Source of the DNA: Stenotrophomonas raiganjensis (SeqCode)
Lineage (GTDB): Bacteria; Pseudomonadota; Gammaproteobacteria; Xanthomonadales; Xanthomonadaceae
NCBI RefSeq assembly: GCF_030658505.1
Contig: NZ_JAUTXR010000127.1
Coordinates: 1-64,000, forward strand
DNA: 64,000 nt
Reading direction: 5' to 3'
A program made the position numbers and the translations under genes. The stretch's first letter is position 1, and each line of letters begins with the position of its first letter. Positions 8,308 through 17,211 of this stretch are shown piece by piece. The notes beneath the pieces are model-generated. The model saw nothing but the letters and a program-made list of their open reading frames with translations. It did not search any database and was not told the origin of the DNA.

Positions 8308-9495
8308 TCAAGGGCGCAGTTCGACGCCGATAGCCTCGGCGGCATCACGTGCGATGGCGCGTGCCTCGTCGATGGTTTCCGCGCGCGCCAGGGTCACGCC
8401 GACGCGGCGGTGGCCATGCACGCTGGGCTTGCCGAACAGGCGCACGGCGGTATCCGGCACCTGCAATGCGGCGGCGACGTTGTTGAAGTACGGCACGCCC
8501 TCGCCGTGCGCCAGCAGCGCGCACGATGCCGACGGGCCGCTCTGGCGGATCACCGGAATCGGCAGGCCGAGGATGGCGCGCGCGTGCAGCGCGAATTCGC
8601 TCAGCTCCTGCGATACCAGGGTCACCAGGCCGGTATCGTGCGGGCGCGGCGAGACTTCGCTGAACCACACCTCGTCGCCCTTCACGAACAGCTCGACACC
8701 GAACAGGCCCCAGCCGCCGAGGTCGTCGGTGATCGCGCGCGAGATCTCTTCCGCACGCGCCAGCGCCTTGCTCGACATCGGCTGCGGCTGCCAGCTTTCG
8801 CGGTAATCGCCGTCCTTCTGCAGGTGGCCAATCGGCGCACAGAACGAGGTGCCGCCCGCATGGCGCACGGTCAACAGGGTGATCTCGTAATCGAAGTCGA
8901 TGAAACCTTCGACGATGCAGCGGCCGGCGCCTGCACGGCCACCGGTCTGCGCGTAGTCCCAGGCCGGAGCGATGTCTGCTTCGCTGCGCAGCGTGCTCTG
9001 GCCTTTGCCCGAGGACGACATCACCGGCTTGACCACGCACGGCAGGCCGATGGCAGCCACGGCAGCGCGGTATTCGGCCTCGGTATCGACGAAGCGGTAG
9101 GGCGAGGTCGGCAGGCCCAGGGTTTCGGCGGCGAGGCGGCGGATGCCCTCGCGGTCCATGGTCAGGCGCGCGGCACGCGCGGTCGGGATCACCCGCAGGC
9201 CCTGCTCCTGCTCCAGCTGTACCAGGGTTTCGGTGTGGATGGCCTCGATCTCCGGCACCACCAGGTGCGGCTGCTCCTGGGCGATCAGCGCGCGCAGCGC
9301 CATCGCATCGAGCATGTCGATCACGTGCGAGCGGTGCGCGACCTGCATGGCCGGCGCGTCGGCGTAGCGGTCAGCGGCGATCACTTCCACGCCCAGCCGC
9401 TGCAGCTCGATGGCCACCTCCTTGCCGAGTTCGCCCGAGCCCAGCAGCAGCACGCGGGTGGCGGAGGGGGACAACGGAGTTCCAAGCTTGGCCAT
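8308..9495 (-). CDS. purT: formate-dependent phosphoribosylglycinamide formyltransferase
   Basis: 395 residues. PurT uses formate and ATP to formylate GAR to FGAR in purine synthesis, as a folate-free alternative to PurN. It has the ATP-grasp fold: [20 protein letters not shown] (residues about 17-36, pre-ATP-grasp nucleotide fold), the SSSGKGQS phosphate loop, [15 protein letters not shown], and [25 protein letters not shown] (metal-binding Glu/Asn region). The start at MAKLGTPL (9495) gives the family's usual length. The open frame runs 36 bases further upstream. Monocistronic, facing a shared terminator. Confidence 0.95.
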   Translation of the reverse strand: MAKLGTPLSPSATRVLLLGSGELGKEVAIELQRLGVEVIAADRYADAPAMQVAHRSHVIDMLDAMALRALIAQEQPHLVVPEIEAIHTETLVQLEQEQGLRVIPTARAARLTMDREGIRRLAAETLGLPTSPYRFVDTEAEYRAAVAAIGLPCVVKPVMSSSGKGQSTLRSEADIAPAWDYAQTGGRAGAGRCIVEGFIDFDYEITLLTVRHAGGTSFCAPIGHLQKDGDYRESWQPQPMSSKALARAEEISRAITDDLGGWGLFGVELFVKGDEVWFSEVSPRPHDTGLVTLVSQELSEFALHARAILGLPIPVIRQSGPSASCALLAHGEGVPYFNNVAAALQVPDTAVRLFGKPSVHGHRRVGVTLARAETIDEARAIARDAAEAIGVELRP

Positions 9496-9584
9496 GGCGG
9501 TTCCAGCAGCGACGTGAAGGCGGGTGGGCATTCTAGCTGGCCGCGCACCCCGGCCACGGCATCCGACGAACGGCAGTCGACAAG

Positions 9585-9602
9585 TGATATCACTTTGATA
9601 TC
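9585..9602. promoter_or_regulatory. tandem TGATATC operator candidate
   Basis: Two TGATATC copies (9585-9591 and 9596-9602) spaced 11 bp apart, one helical turn. The first lies inside the palindrome GTGATATCAC. They lie 31-48 bp before the SPFH gene, in the only AT-rich stretch nearby. Ribbon-helix-helix regulators typically bind such tandem sites, and one is encoded in this operon. Confidence 0.5.
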
Positions 9603-9632
9603 TTAAATTCGAACCCTCAAGGACGTATCGCC

Positions 9633-10514
9633 ATGAAAGAGAAGTCGCTTGCCTCCCTCAACGGCCTGGGCACCCTGGCCGGATCCCTGCTGGTCGCGCT
9701 GGCGGGTACCGCACTGTTCGTACTCGGGGCGACGACCAGGACCGGTTCCGGCTCACCGAACCTGCTGCTGATGCTGGCCGGCATGCTGGTGATCTTCGCT
9801 GCGGTCTTCATCCTGGCCGGCCTGTACACCATCCAGCCCAACCAGGCGGCGGTGCTGAGCCTGTTCGGCAAGTACGTCGGCACCGTCAAGGACAACGGCC
9901 TGCGCTGGAACAACCCCTTCTATGCCAAGCGCCGGGTCAGCCAGCGCGTGCGCAACTTCGAGAGCGGCAAGCTGAAGGTCAACGAGCTGGACGGCAGCCC
10001 GATCGAGATCGCTGCGGTCATCGTCTGGCAGGTGGTCGATGCCTCCGAGGCCGTCTACAACGTGGACGACTACGAGAGCTTCGTGCACATCCAGTCCGAG
10101 TCGGCGTTGCGCGCGATGGCGACCAGCTATCCCTACGACCAGCACGAGGACGGCCAGCTGGCCCTGCGCAGCCATGCCAGCGAGATCTCCCAGCACCTGA
10201 AGAACGAGCTGGCCGAACGCCTGGCCGATGCTGGCGTGCAGGTGATCGACGCACGCATCAGCCACCTCGCCTACGCCGCCGAGATTGCCCAGGCCATGCT
10301 GCAGCGCCAGCAGGCCAACGCGGTGATCGCCGCACGCACGCGCATCGTGGCCGGTGCCGTCGGCATGGTCGAAATGGCCCTGGCCGAACTGCAGAAGAAC
10401 GGCGTGGTTGAACTGGACGAGGAACGCAAGGCGCACATGGTCAGCAACCTGCTGACCGTGCTGTGCTCGGACCGTGGCACCCAGCCGATCGTCAACGCCG
10501 GTTCGCTGTACTGA
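9633..10514 (+). CDS. SPFH/Band-7 (stomatin-like) membrane protein
   Basis: 293 residues. Two hydrophobic segments lie at about 14-34 and 45-67 ([22 protein letters not shown]). The SPFH domain begins with [21 protein letters not shown] and continues through [19 protein letters not shown] and the [25 protein letters not shown] core to about residue 245. A helical tail rich in Ala/Gln/Arg ([19 protein letters not shown]) should drive oligomer formation. Family members scaffold lipid microdomains and often protect or guide membrane proteases, but there is no NfeD or protease partner here. It is the first gene of a unit with a DNA-binding protein and two small proteins. Confidence 0.93.
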   Translation: MKEKSLASLNGLGTLAGSLLVALAGTALFVLGATTRTGSGSPNLLLMLAGMLVIFAAVFILAGLYTIQPNQAAVLSLFGKYVGTVKDNGLRWNNPFYAKRRVSQRVRNFESGKLKVNELDGSPIEIAAVIVWQVVDASEAVYNVDDYESFVHIQSESALRAMATSYPYDQHEDGQLALRSHASEISQHLKNELAERLADAGVQVIDARISHLAYAAEIAQAMLQRQQANAVIAARTRIVAGAVGMVEMALAELQKNGVVELDEERKAHMVSNLLTVLCSDRGTQPIVNAGSLY

Positions 10515-10559
10515 ACCACCCTCGCAACGGGGCGCCCCACCGCCCCGCCAGGAGTCTTC

Positions 10560-10739
10560 ATGAGTGAGAAGAAAGCCTATCCGCTGCGCATCAACGCCGA
10601 GGTCCTGGCCGCAGCGCAGCGCTGGGCCGACGACGAGCTGCGCAGCCTCAACGCACAGATTGAATACGTGTTGCGCGACGCGCTGCGCAAGGCAGGACGG
10701 CTGCCAAAACCCACGCCATCGCCGGAGGACAAGCAATGA
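10560..10739 (+). CDS. ribbon-helix-helix (Arc-type) DNA-binding protein, 59 aa
   Basis: [20 protein letters not shown] shows the Arc/MetJ plan. A short beta strand (YPLRIN, residues 7-12) is the DNA-contacting ribbon, followed by helix A ([14 protein letters not shown]) and helix B ([17 protein letters not shown]). It should dimerise and bind tandem operators. AGGAG (10550-10554) precedes the ATG. The stop overlaps the next start by 4 bp (ATGA). The TGATATC pair in front of the operon is the obvious candidate target, which would make this the operon's own regulator. Confidence 0.85.
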   Translation: MSEKKAYPLRINAEVLAAAQRWADDELRSLNAQIEYVLRDALRKAGRLPKPTPSPEDKQ

Positions 10740-10915
10740 GCACGCGCTGGAGTTACCAGACGATTGAAGTGAAAACCTCGATGATGGGCGTGCTCAAGGC
10801 CGAGGACATCCAGAGTGAACTGACCCGCCAGGGCCTGCTGGGCTGGGAACTGGTCAACATCATCATTCCGGCGCCGATGCGCCCGGCGATGCTGGTGTTC
10901 AAGAAGGAGGCCTGA
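10736..10915 (+). CDS. DUF4177-like small protein, 59 aa
   Basis: [20 protein letters not shown] and then [20 protein letters not shown] match the DUF4177 pattern: a beta strand starting W-x-Y-x-x-I/V, a helix, then GWELV-x-I. It is a soluble domain of unknown function. It overlaps the upstream RHH gene by 4 bp (ATGA) and lies 3 bp before the next gene, so translation is coupled through the operon. Family members often sit next to membrane or stress genes. Confidence 0.8.
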   Translation: MSTRWSYQTIEVKTSMMGVLKAEDIQSELTRQGLLGWELVNIIIPAPMRPAMLVFKKEA

Positions 10916-10918
10916 GCC

Positions 10919-11512
10919 ATGGGCGCAAGCGATCCGAAACAGTACGAGGTGGCCGAGAGCTCGCCGGTGCGCGTGCTGTGGATCGTGCTGCCCCTGCTCG
11001 CCGCCTTCGTGGCCTGCCTGTACGCGCAACTGTACAAGGCACCGGCGACAGCGCCCTGGATCGACGTGACGCTGTCGCCGCCGTGGTTCCGGATGGGCGG
11101 CAGCGCCGCCTGGAGCCTGCTGGTCATTGCAGCGCTCGGCATCGGGCTGGGCGCGGCCTTCTTCCGCCGCCGGGTGGAACTGGCCGACGGCATGCTGGAC
11201 GTGCGTTCGACGATGTACCGCCGCCGCGTTCCGGTGGCGCAGCTGCGGCTGGACCAGGCAGAGGTCGTCGACCTGCAGCGGGACCGCCGCTATGGCATCC
11301 GTTTCAAGACCAACGGCTACGCGATGCCGGGCTTCTATTCCGGCCACTTCCGCCTGCAGGGCGGCGGCAAGGGCTTCGCGCTGGTCACCAACCGCGCGCG
11401 CGTCCTCGCCCTTCCGGTCCGCGATGGCAGCACGCTGCTGCTCAGTCTCGATCGGCCACAGGCGCTGCTGGAAGCACTGCGCAAGGTGGCCGTGCCGGGC
11501 CCGCGGCAGTAA
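10919..11512 (+). CDS. membrane protein with bacterial PH-like domain, 197 aa
   Basis: Two membrane segments at about 18-36 (VLWIVLPLLAAFVACLYA) and 63-82 (AWSLLVIAALGIGLGAAFF) are followed by a soluble region from about 85. That region has alternating strands (VELADGMLDVRSTMYRRRVPVAQL, then a final helix RPQALLEALRKV), as in bacterial PH (bPH_2/DUF304-like) domains. It is the last gene of the SPFH operon and starts 3 bp after the preceding stop. The role is unknown, but the operon suggests function at the SPFH membrane platform. Confidence 0.75.
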   Translation: MGASDPKQYEVAESSPVRVLWIVLPLLAAFVACLYAQLYKAPATAPWIDVTLSPPWFRMGGSAAWSLLVIAALGIGLGAAFFRRRVELADGMLDVRSTMYRRRVPVAQLRLDQAEVVDLQRDRRYGIRFKTNGYAMPGFYSGHFRLQGGGKGFALVTNRARVLALPVRDGSTLLLSLDRPQALLEALRKVAVPGPRQ

Positions 11513-11521
11513 GCTGCGGCG

Positions 11522-12331
11522 ATGCAACGACGCCTGCCCCTGCTGATCAATACCGAAGCCATCGAACTGTGGCCCGCAGACCTGCTGCGTGCGCGCAGCA
11601 ATCTCGACGCGCGCCTGCTGTCACGGGCGAACTGGGTGCTGCGGCGCAAGCGTGATGGCCGTTACCTGGCGGCGGTGATGGAGCACGGCGTGCACGCCAT
11701 GGTGCCGCGCCTGGCGCGCGAGCCCGGGGCCGAGGAAGCACTGGCCTTGCTGGATGCAGCCGCGGCCCGGCCGTTCGGTGCAAATCTGGAAGCGCAGTGG
11801 TTGCCCCTCGCCGGCCTGCAGCAGCGCCTGCAGCAGCTCGGCCTGGATGCCCAGCGCTATGCCGACGACAGCGGCCTGCCGCTGGAACCCGAACCGTGCC
11901 TGCTGCACTTTGCTGGGCGCGACCGCTTCGCCCGCCCGCTGTGGCTGCGCCGCGGCGCTGCACAGGGCTGGCGGCGGATGCGCCTGCATGCGGCGCGCGA
12001 TGGCATCGCGCTGGATGCAATCTCCGGCTTCCGCAGCCATGCCTACCAGCTGGGCATCTTCGAGCGGAAACGGGCGCGCGGGCTGAGTGTGGCGGAGATC
12101 CTGAAGGTCAATGCCGCGCCGGGGTTCAGCGAGCACCATAGCGGCCACGCGCTGGATATCGGCACCCCGGGTGATGCGCCGGCCGAAGAATCGTTCGAGG
12201 CCACTGATGCATTTGCGTGGCTGCAGGCCCATGCCGGCGGGCACGGCTTCCAGTTGAGTTACCCGCGCGACAACCCGCACGGGATCGTCTACGAACCCTG
12301 GCACTGGTGCTGGAGACCGGCCAACGGCTGA
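11522..12331 (+). CDS. M15-family D-alanyl-D-alanine carboxypeptidase
   Basis: 269 residues. The C-terminal half (about 150-269) is a VanY/peptidase M15B domain with the complete zinc site: ISGFRSHAYQL, then FSEHHSGHALDIG (His and Asp ligands) and the terminal YEPWHW (catalytic and ligand residues). The enzyme removes the terminal D-Ala from peptidoglycan stem peptides. The N-terminal 140 residues are not a recognised domain and no export signal is seen, so targeting is unclear. The stop lies shortly before a large palindromic non-coding stretch. Confidence 0.88.
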   Translation: MQRRLPLLINTEAIELWPADLLRARSNLDARLLSRANWVLRRKRDGRYLAAVMEHGVHAMVPRLAREPGAEEALALLDAAAARPFGANLEAQWLPLAGLQQRLQQLGLDAQRYADDSGLPLEPEPCLLHFAGRDRFARPLWLRRGAAQGWRRMRLHAARDGIALDAISGFRSHAYQLGIFERKRARGLSVAEILKVNAAPGFSEHHSGHALDIGTPGDAPAEESFEATDAFAWLQAHAGGHGFQLSYPRDNPHGIVYEPWHWCWRPANG

Positions 12332-12371
12332 GCCTTTCGTGGCGGCTGCACGGCGAAATTCATGGAGCTGT

Positions 12372-12471
12372 CCGGGCGGGTAGGCTGGGCAGGGGACGCC
12401 GTGAATCCGTCCCTGGGGGCTTGGCCGCGCCATCCATGGCGCGGATACCCCTGCCCAGCCCACCCGCCCGG
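12372..12471. repeat. 100-bp palindrome with nested hairpin
   Basis: Outer arms 12372-12395 and 12448-12471 pair at 23 of 24 positions (left arm begins CCGGGCGGGTAGGCTGGGCA). Inside is a second perfect hairpin, CCGCGCCA/TGGCGCGG (12425-12444). It resembles intergenic repeats of xanthomonads. It could fold as RNA or extrude as a cruciform. Confidence 0.75.
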
Positions 12472-12641
12472 CCTGACAGTTTCCGTGTGCGTCCGCCACG
12501 GAATGGAACAAGAGAGCAAAGACAAAAGCGGGTCGCTTCGCTCGAAGCCTCTACAACGGATCAGCGCGCGGCTGTTGGGTCCGCCTTCAAGCGAGCCGGG
12601 CACCGCAGGTCCGGCGAGGGCGAAGAGGTGCGTGCGATTCT

Positions 12642-12666
12642 GTAGAGCCGAGCCATGCTCGGCTGC
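12642..12666. repeat. single SMAG repeat
   Basis: GTAGAGCCGAGCCATGCTCG followed by GCT: a GTAG head and an inverted GAGC-type stem. Confidence 0.65.
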
Positions 12667-12840
12667 TCTCCGCACCGTCCCTCGACGGGCCGAGGAGCAC
12701 AGGGTACCGATGCGCAGCATCGGCTCGCGGCCGGCGGCGCGATTCTTTTGGTTGCTTTTCTTTTCCCGCGAAAAGAAACCCAACGCCCCTGAACGCTGCA
12801 GATCGCCTCAGCAGGGATCGAAGCGACAACGTCGACTCAG

Positions 12841-13212
12841 TCACCGCCTCAACGCATTGATCGCCAGCAGCACCCATCCGGCCATCATGCTGGTGCCACC
12901 GATCGGCGCCATCCGCGTTGGCCACTGCCACAACGCGCCGCCCACCAGACTGCCGGAAAACAGCAACACGCCCAGCAGCAGCACGTACAGCGCCAAGCGT
13001 GCAATCGCCCCCTGCGCGCGCGGCCCCAGCGCCACCAGCACCGCGCCATGCGCGAACGCATACAGCGCTGCCATGTTCAGGTGCTGCTGCGCCAACGGGT
13101 CGGCCACGCCATGCGATGCGTAGGCAGACAGGCCGATCGAGGCGGCGGCCAGCAGCGCCCCCAGGCAGGCCAGCAGGGAAGGCTTACGTGCGCGGCGTTC
13201 CAGATTGAACAT
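12841..13212 (-). CDS. DUF423 (YgdD-like) membrane protein, 123 aa
   Basis: Four membrane segments run from about residue 13 to 120 (LLACLGALLAAASIGLSAY, HGAVLVALG, LALYVLLLGVLLFSGSL and MMAGWVLLAINAL). The family signature is intact: the early G-A-x-x-x-H-G (AYASHGV), LNMAALYAFAHGAVL and LFSGSLVGGAL, with PIGGTSMMAGW near the end. The family is widespread and its role is unknown. The start at 13212 is the only good one. It reads in the same direction as the SRPBCC gene upstream of it, but a strong terminator lies between them. Confidence 0.9.
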   Translation of the reverse strand: MFNLERRARKPSLLACLGALLAAASIGLSAYASHGVADPLAQQHLNMAALYAFAHGAVLVALGPRAQGAIARLALYVLLLGVLLFSGSLVGGALWQWPTRMAPIGGTSMMAGWVLLAINALRR

Positions 13213-13251
13213 GAGGGCTCCTTGCGCAGCGCCCCTTGCCGGGCGCCAGAT

Positions 13252-13283
13252 GAAAAAAAAACGCGCCGCAATGAGCGGCGCGT
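13252..13283 (-). terminator. rho-independent terminator of the SRPBCC gene
   Basis: A 9-bp stem (ACGCGCCGC and its complement, 5-nt loop) is followed on the minus strand by nine T residues. Confidence 0.9.
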
Positions 13284-13317
13284 TTTCGTGTCCAACATTA
13301 CATGGGTCAGCCGAGTC

Positions 13318-14391
13318 TTACTTGACGGCCCAGTAGATGTCGTAGGTACCTTCCGGGGTGAACGACTTGTCGATGCCGTCCTTCCAGGATTCGTACGGAC
13401 GGTCGATGACTTCGTTGCCCGAGGTCACGGCCCAGGCGCGCAGGCCGTTGCGGGCCACGTCCAGACCCGCCATGTGGCCGGTGTAGGCCGCATGTGCCGA
13501 ACGGTGCGGAGCCACGTGCACGTACTTGACCGGAGCGCCGCCGTCGATCTTGACGGTCAGCTCTTCAGCAGTGGCACCTTCAGCACCCTTCTTCTTCACC
13601 GGCTGGGCGATGTCGAAGGCGTACTTCTCCTGGCCGAAGTCGGTGGTGACGATGCGGAACGGACCCGCGGCTTCAAGGCCATTGGCCTCCATCACGCGCT
13701 TGATCCACTCCTGGTTGTCCTTGATCGACTTGGTGATCGTATCCTGGCCGCGGTCCACGTTACCGGCGTTGACGACCAGCAGGTCTTCAGCCGGCACATC
13801 GACGATGGCCAGATCGGTCAGCGGGGCTTCCGGAGTGCGGTAGTCGACGTTCGGAACGCTGGCCAGCATGTTGGCCATGCGCGACAGACCCATCTTGATG
13901 TCGTCGCCGATCTGGCGGCTGACATACAGGCCGGCGTAACGGCCGAACAGGTCGAAGCCGTACTTCACCGAGTAGTCCTGGGTGATCTTGACGTTACGGC
14001 CACCCTTGCCGGTCGGCTCCAGGGTGAAGGTGGTGATCTTGTCGTGACCCTTGGTGGCGTCATCGATGGCGATCGCAACACGCTTGTTCTCTTCGGCTTC
14101 GGTGATCTTCCAGGAGCCGGCGCCCAGGTCCTTGGAGGTGAAGTCGAGGGTGGCACCGACGCCGGAGGCCGGGCCGGACAGCTTCAGTTCAACGGCGGGA
14201 TCGCGCAGTACCAGCGGGTTCCAGTCCTTGAAGCGGCGCAGGCTGCTGACCGTGTCGTACACGATCGTCATCTTGCGGTTGGTCTCGATGCTTTCGGTGA
14301 TGTGACGCTCGCCCGGCAGACATACGCCAATGATGACGAACAGGCCAGCCACGATCCCCAAGGCGATCAGGAACTCGATAATACGGGTCAT
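13318..14391 (-). CDS. membrane-anchored SRPBCC-domain protein, 357 aa
   Basis: One N-terminal membrane segment (about 5-24, IEFLIALGIVAGLFVIIGVC) anchors the protein. Residues about 30-190 look like an SRPBCC (START/polyketide-cyclase) hydrophobic pocket domain: DTVSSLRRFKDWNPLVLRD, then GSWKITEAEENKRVAIAI and TTFTLEP. The C-terminal half, about 200-357, has a GyrI/effector-binding-like pattern (LAIVDVPAEDLLVVN, PVKYVHVAPHRSAHAAYTGHM). The combination occurs in proteobacterial proteins of unknown role. Ligand binding at the membrane is the likely theme. It ends in a strong terminator and is monocistronic. Confidence 0.8.
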   Translation of the reverse strand: MTRIIEFLIALGIVAGLFVIIGVCLPGERHITESIETNRKMTIVYDTVSSLRRFKDWNPLVLRDPAVELKLSGPASGVGATLDFTSKDLGAGSWKITEAEENKRVAIAIDDATKGHDKITTFTLEPTGKGGRNVKITQDYSVKYGFDLFGRYAGLYVSRQIGDDIKMGLSRMANMLASVPNVDYRTPEAPLTDLAIVDVPAEDLLVVNAGNVDRGQDTITKSIKDNQEWIKRVMEANGLEAAGPFRIVTTDFGQEKYAFDIAQPVKKKGAEGATAEELTVKIDGGAPVKYVHVAPHRSAHAAYTGHMAGLDVARNGLRAWAVTSGNEVIDRPYESWKDGIDKSFTPEGTYDIYWAVK

Positions 14392-14624
14392 TCAGAGAGT
14401 CTCCGGGGCCGATCCCACGGCCGGGTTGATTGAAGCGAAGCGCCAATCCTAGCAGGCTTCGCGGGCATTGTTTATCGGGATTGGCGCACCGGTTTCCCTG
14501 CCGGCTGCGTATTTGTATGGACAAAGGATTCGAAGGGTAGCGCATACCGCTACCGGCCAGTAGGGGGCAACCTTGGCCGCAGCGCCGGGCCATCACCCAA
14601 GTCTTTGTACCAAAACGATTTTCA

Positions 14625-15266
14625 TCAGACCAGCTGGAGTTCGAACGCCTTCAGTACGGCACGCGTACGGTCACGGACGCCCAGCTTGGAGAGGATGTTG
14701 GACACGTGGTTCTTGATGGTGCCCTCGGCTACGCCCAGCGAATTGGCGATCTCCTTGTTGGAGAAGCCACTGGCCATCAGCCGCAGGATCTCGGTCTCGC
14801 GGTCGGTCAGCGGGTCCGGGCGGTCCAGGCTGACGAATTCATTGCGCATGTGCTCCAGGCCGGACAGCAGGCGCTGGGTTACCGCCGGCTGCACCAGCGA
14901 ACCGCCTTCGGCCACGGTACGGATGGCCCCCACCAGCTGCGCCAGGGTCACGTCCTTGAGCAGGTAGCCCTTGGCCCCCGCCTTGAGCCCGGCCAGCACC
15001 AGCTGGTCGTCGTCGAAGGTCGTGAGGATGATGGTCGGCGGCAGCTGTTCCTGCCGCGACAGCACCTGCAGTGCCTCCAGCCCGGACATCACCGGCATGC
15101 GCATGTCCATCAGCACCACGTCGGGACGCACCTGCGGGATCAGCTCGACCGCCTGCCGGCCATCGCCGGCCTCGGCCACCACCTCGATGCCATCGTCGAG
15201 CGCCAGCAGGGAGCGGATTCCCTGCCGCACCAGGGTTTGGTCGTCGACCAGGCAGACGCGAATCAT
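14625..15266 (-). CDS. NarL/FixJ-family response regulator
   Basis: 213 residues from the ATG. The receiver domain (1-120) has the acidic pair DD at 8-9, the phosphoacceptor D54 (VVLMDMRMP), T/S at ILTT and Lys in KGYLLKD. The LuxR-type HTH (about 148-210) shows LTDRETEILRLMASGFSNKEIA and GTIKNHVSNILSKLGV. The start overlaps the stop of the kinase by one base (TGATG), so the two are translationally coupled. A TTG 3 bp upstream is possible but unneeded. The target genes are not evident. No transporter lies beside the pair as in LiaRS/DesKR-type systems. Confidence 0.95.
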   Translation of the reverse strand: MIRVCLVDDQTLVRQGIRSLLALDDGIEVVAEAGDGRQAVELIPQVRPDVVLMDMRMPVMSGLEALQVLSRQEQLPPTIILTTFDDDQLVLAGLKAGAKGYLLKDVTLAQLVGAIRTVAEGGSLVQPAVTQRLLSGLEHMRNEFVSLDRPDPLTDRETEILRLMASGFSNKEIANSLGVAEGTIKNHVSNILSKLGVRDRTRAVLKAFELQLV

Positions 15267-16462
15267 CAACGTACTCCTTCAGGAACCTTGGTAAGGGCAG
15301 CCACCAGCACCGTTGCCGGCACCGTCGCCCGCAGCCGGAATCCTTCACCGGGACGGGTCTCGATCTGCAGCTGGCCACCGCATTGTTGCAGGCGCTCGCG
15401 CATGCCGCGCAAGCCATTGCCCACATTGAGCATATCCGCGCCGACACCGTCGTCGCGGGCCTCCACCACCACCCGGTCGGGGGCTTCACGGTACACCTTG
15501 ATCCACAGGTGGCGGGCGTCGGCGTGGCGCACGGCGTTGGTGATGATCTCCTGGGTGCAGCGCAGCAGCACATGGGCCCGCTGCGGGTCCTCCACGTTCA
15601 GTGGATCCTCGATGTCCAGCTGGATGTCCAGCGAAGGCACGTTCTCGGTCAGCGGTCGCAATGCCGCGGCCAGATCGATCGCGCCGGTCTCGCGCAGCTG
15701 GCTGACCACCTCGCGCACGTTGCCCAGCAGCAGCTTGGCCAGCGCGTGGGATCGCTTCACATGCTCCAGCGCCTGGCCCTCGGCCAGGTGCCCGGCCACT
15801 TCCAGGTTCAGGGTCAGCGCGGTCAGCTGATGGCCCAGCAGGTCATGCAGCTCGCGCGAGATGCGGGTGCGCTCGTTGACCCGGGCGCTCTCGGCCAACA
15901 GGGCGCGGGTGGCGCGTAGTTCCGAGTTGAGCCGGCGCTGCTCATCGCGGGCCTCGGTCTGCTGGCGGGCAACCAGGCTGGTCACGAAGATGAACATGGA
16001 GAAGCCGCCATACAGCAGCGACTGCATCACCGCTTCGAACAACGGGAAGCGCAGCAGCATGTAGTAGACCGGCGCCACCGCCAGCTGGCTGACCAGCAGC
16101 CACAGCACGCCCAGCCGCACCGACAGCATCCACGGGATGACCCCGGCGGCGACCATCATCAGGATGCTGCCCAGGCCCGAGCCGCTGAGGAAACTGACCC
16201 CCAGCGCCGAGATCGTCAGCAGCAGCAACAGGCCGCGGTCCAGCCAGCTGGTGTGGCTGTCGCTGCGCAGGATGCGGGTCAGCCAGTAATAAGCCGTGCC
16301 GAATGACAGGTAGGCGACGAACAGCAGGATCGCCCAGCCGCCCATGTCGTTGCGGCTGTGCAGGTTCTCGAACTGCGAATAGGCCAGTGGCAGGCCGACC
16401 ATGACCCAGGTGAACAGGCCGGCCAGGCGGAGGACACGGGTATGGCTGAGGACTCCCAACAT
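15266..16462 (-). CDS. HisKA_3-type sensor histidine kinase
   Basis: 398 residues. The N-terminal sensor part has five or six membrane segments (about 12-30, 42-62, 76-95, 97-115, 117-135 and 150-165) and almost no periplasmic domain, so it probably senses the membrane itself. The dimerisation/phosphoacceptor box is ERTRISRELHDLLGHQ with H206. The ATPase domain follows (EIITNAVRHADA N-box, DDGVGA, GNGLRGMRERL). This is the DesK/LiaS/NarX-type kinase class. It partners the overlapping NarL-type regulator. Confidence 0.93.
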   Translation of the reverse strand: MLGVLSHTRVLRLAGLFTWVMVGLPLAYSQFENLHSRNDMGGWAILLFVAYLSFGTAYYWLTRILRSDSHTSWLDRGLLLLLTISALGVSFLSGSGLGSILMMVAAGVIPWMLSVRLGVLWLLVSQLAVAPVYYMLLRFPLFEAVMQSLLYGGFSMFIFVTSLVARQQTEARDEQRRLNSELRATRALLAESARVNERTRISRELHDLLGHQLTALTLNLEVAGHLAEGQALEHVKRSHALAKLLLGNVREVVSQLRETGAIDLAAALRPLTENVPSLDIQLDIEDPLNVEDPQRAHVLLRCTQEIITNAVRHADARHLWIKVYREAPDRVVVEARDDGVGADMLNVGNGLRGMRERLQQCGGQLQIETRPGEGFRLRATVPATVLVAALTKVPEGVR

Positions 16463-16556
16463 GCCAGCACTCTACGGGCCACGCCCGCGTACCGCACCCC
16501 ACGGAAGTCATGCCTGCCCGGTCGCCTGTTCATGCCGCAGCCCACCCCGGGCATGC

Positions 16557-16562
16557 AATAAT
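16557..16562 (+). promoter_or_regulatory. -10-like box before the GNAT-min unit
   Basis: GCAATAATCG contains AATAAT about 50 bp before the GNAT start. No clear -35 is visible, so it is a weak candidate. Confidence 0.35.
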
Positions 16563-16612
16563 CGTGCGCAGGGTCCCTTGATGGACCAACCGCGTTACCC
16601 CACGGAGTCACA

Positions 16613-17209
16613 ATGTCGATTGTCATCCGCGACGTGCGCGAGCACGAGCTCGATTCCGTCCTGGCTTTGAACAACAACGCTGGCCTGGCCATCCTTCCCC
16701 TGGATGCGGCCCGCCTGCGCCTGTTCTATGAAACCGCTGAATATTTCCGCGTCGCCGAGCGCGACGGCAACCTGGCCGGTTTCCTGATCGGCTTCGGCAG
16801 CGACAGCCAGCACGACAGCAGCAATTTCGCCTGGTTCAAGCAGCAGCTGGACAGCCCGTTCTTCTATATCGACCGCATCGTGGTCGCCAGCCGCCGCCGT
16901 GGCGGTGGTGTCGGCCGTGCGTTCTATGCCGACGCGCAGAGCTTCGCCGAGCTGCGCTACCCGCAGATGACCTGCGAAGTCTTCCTCGACCATGGCGCCG
17001 ATGCCGCCCTGCTCTTCCACGGCAGCTTCGGCTTCCGCGAGCTGGGCCAGAACACCATGCCGCAGGTCGATGTGCGCGCCAGCATGCTGGCCAAGGAACT
17101 GTGCAGCTACCCCTGGGTCAAGGAGACCTACGGCGGCAAGCTGCCGGATGTGGCATGGACACGCGCCCGGCAACTGCCGGCGCAGGCACAGCGGCCGACG
17201 GGGACCTGA
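16613..17209 (+). CDS. GNAT-family N-acetyltransferase, 198 aa
   Basis: Begins MSIVIRDVREHELDSVLALN. It has the acetyl-CoA-binding region IDRIVVASRRRGGGVGRAFY (about 84-103), the R/Q-x-x-G-x-G/A pyrophosphate loop in a lengthened form, and a C-terminal LFHGSFGFRELG motif typical of GNAT strand 6-helix 4. The substrate is unknown. minC starts 3 bp after its stop, so this gene leads the min operon transcript. That is a common arrangement in Xanthomonadaceae. Confidence 0.9.
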   Translation: MSIVIRDVREHELDSVLALNNNAGLAILPLDAARLRLFYETAEYFRVAERDGNLAGFLIGFGSDSQHDSSNFAWFKQQLDSPFFYIDRIVVASRRRGGGVGRAFYADAQSFAELRYPQMTCEVFLDHGADAALLFHGSFGFRELGQNTMPQVDVRASMLAKELCSYPWVKETYGGKLPDVAWTRARQLPAQAQRPTGT

Positions 17210-17211
17210 GC

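Larger units (their letters stand above)
12332..12840. other. gene-free interval with repeats
   Basis: No convincing reading frame on either strand. It holds a large cruciform-capable palindrome (12372-12471), a SMAG-like hairpin (12642-12666) and an AT-rich patch with TTTTCTTTTCCCGCGAAAAG (around 12757-12776), itself an inverted repeat. Confidence 0.7.
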
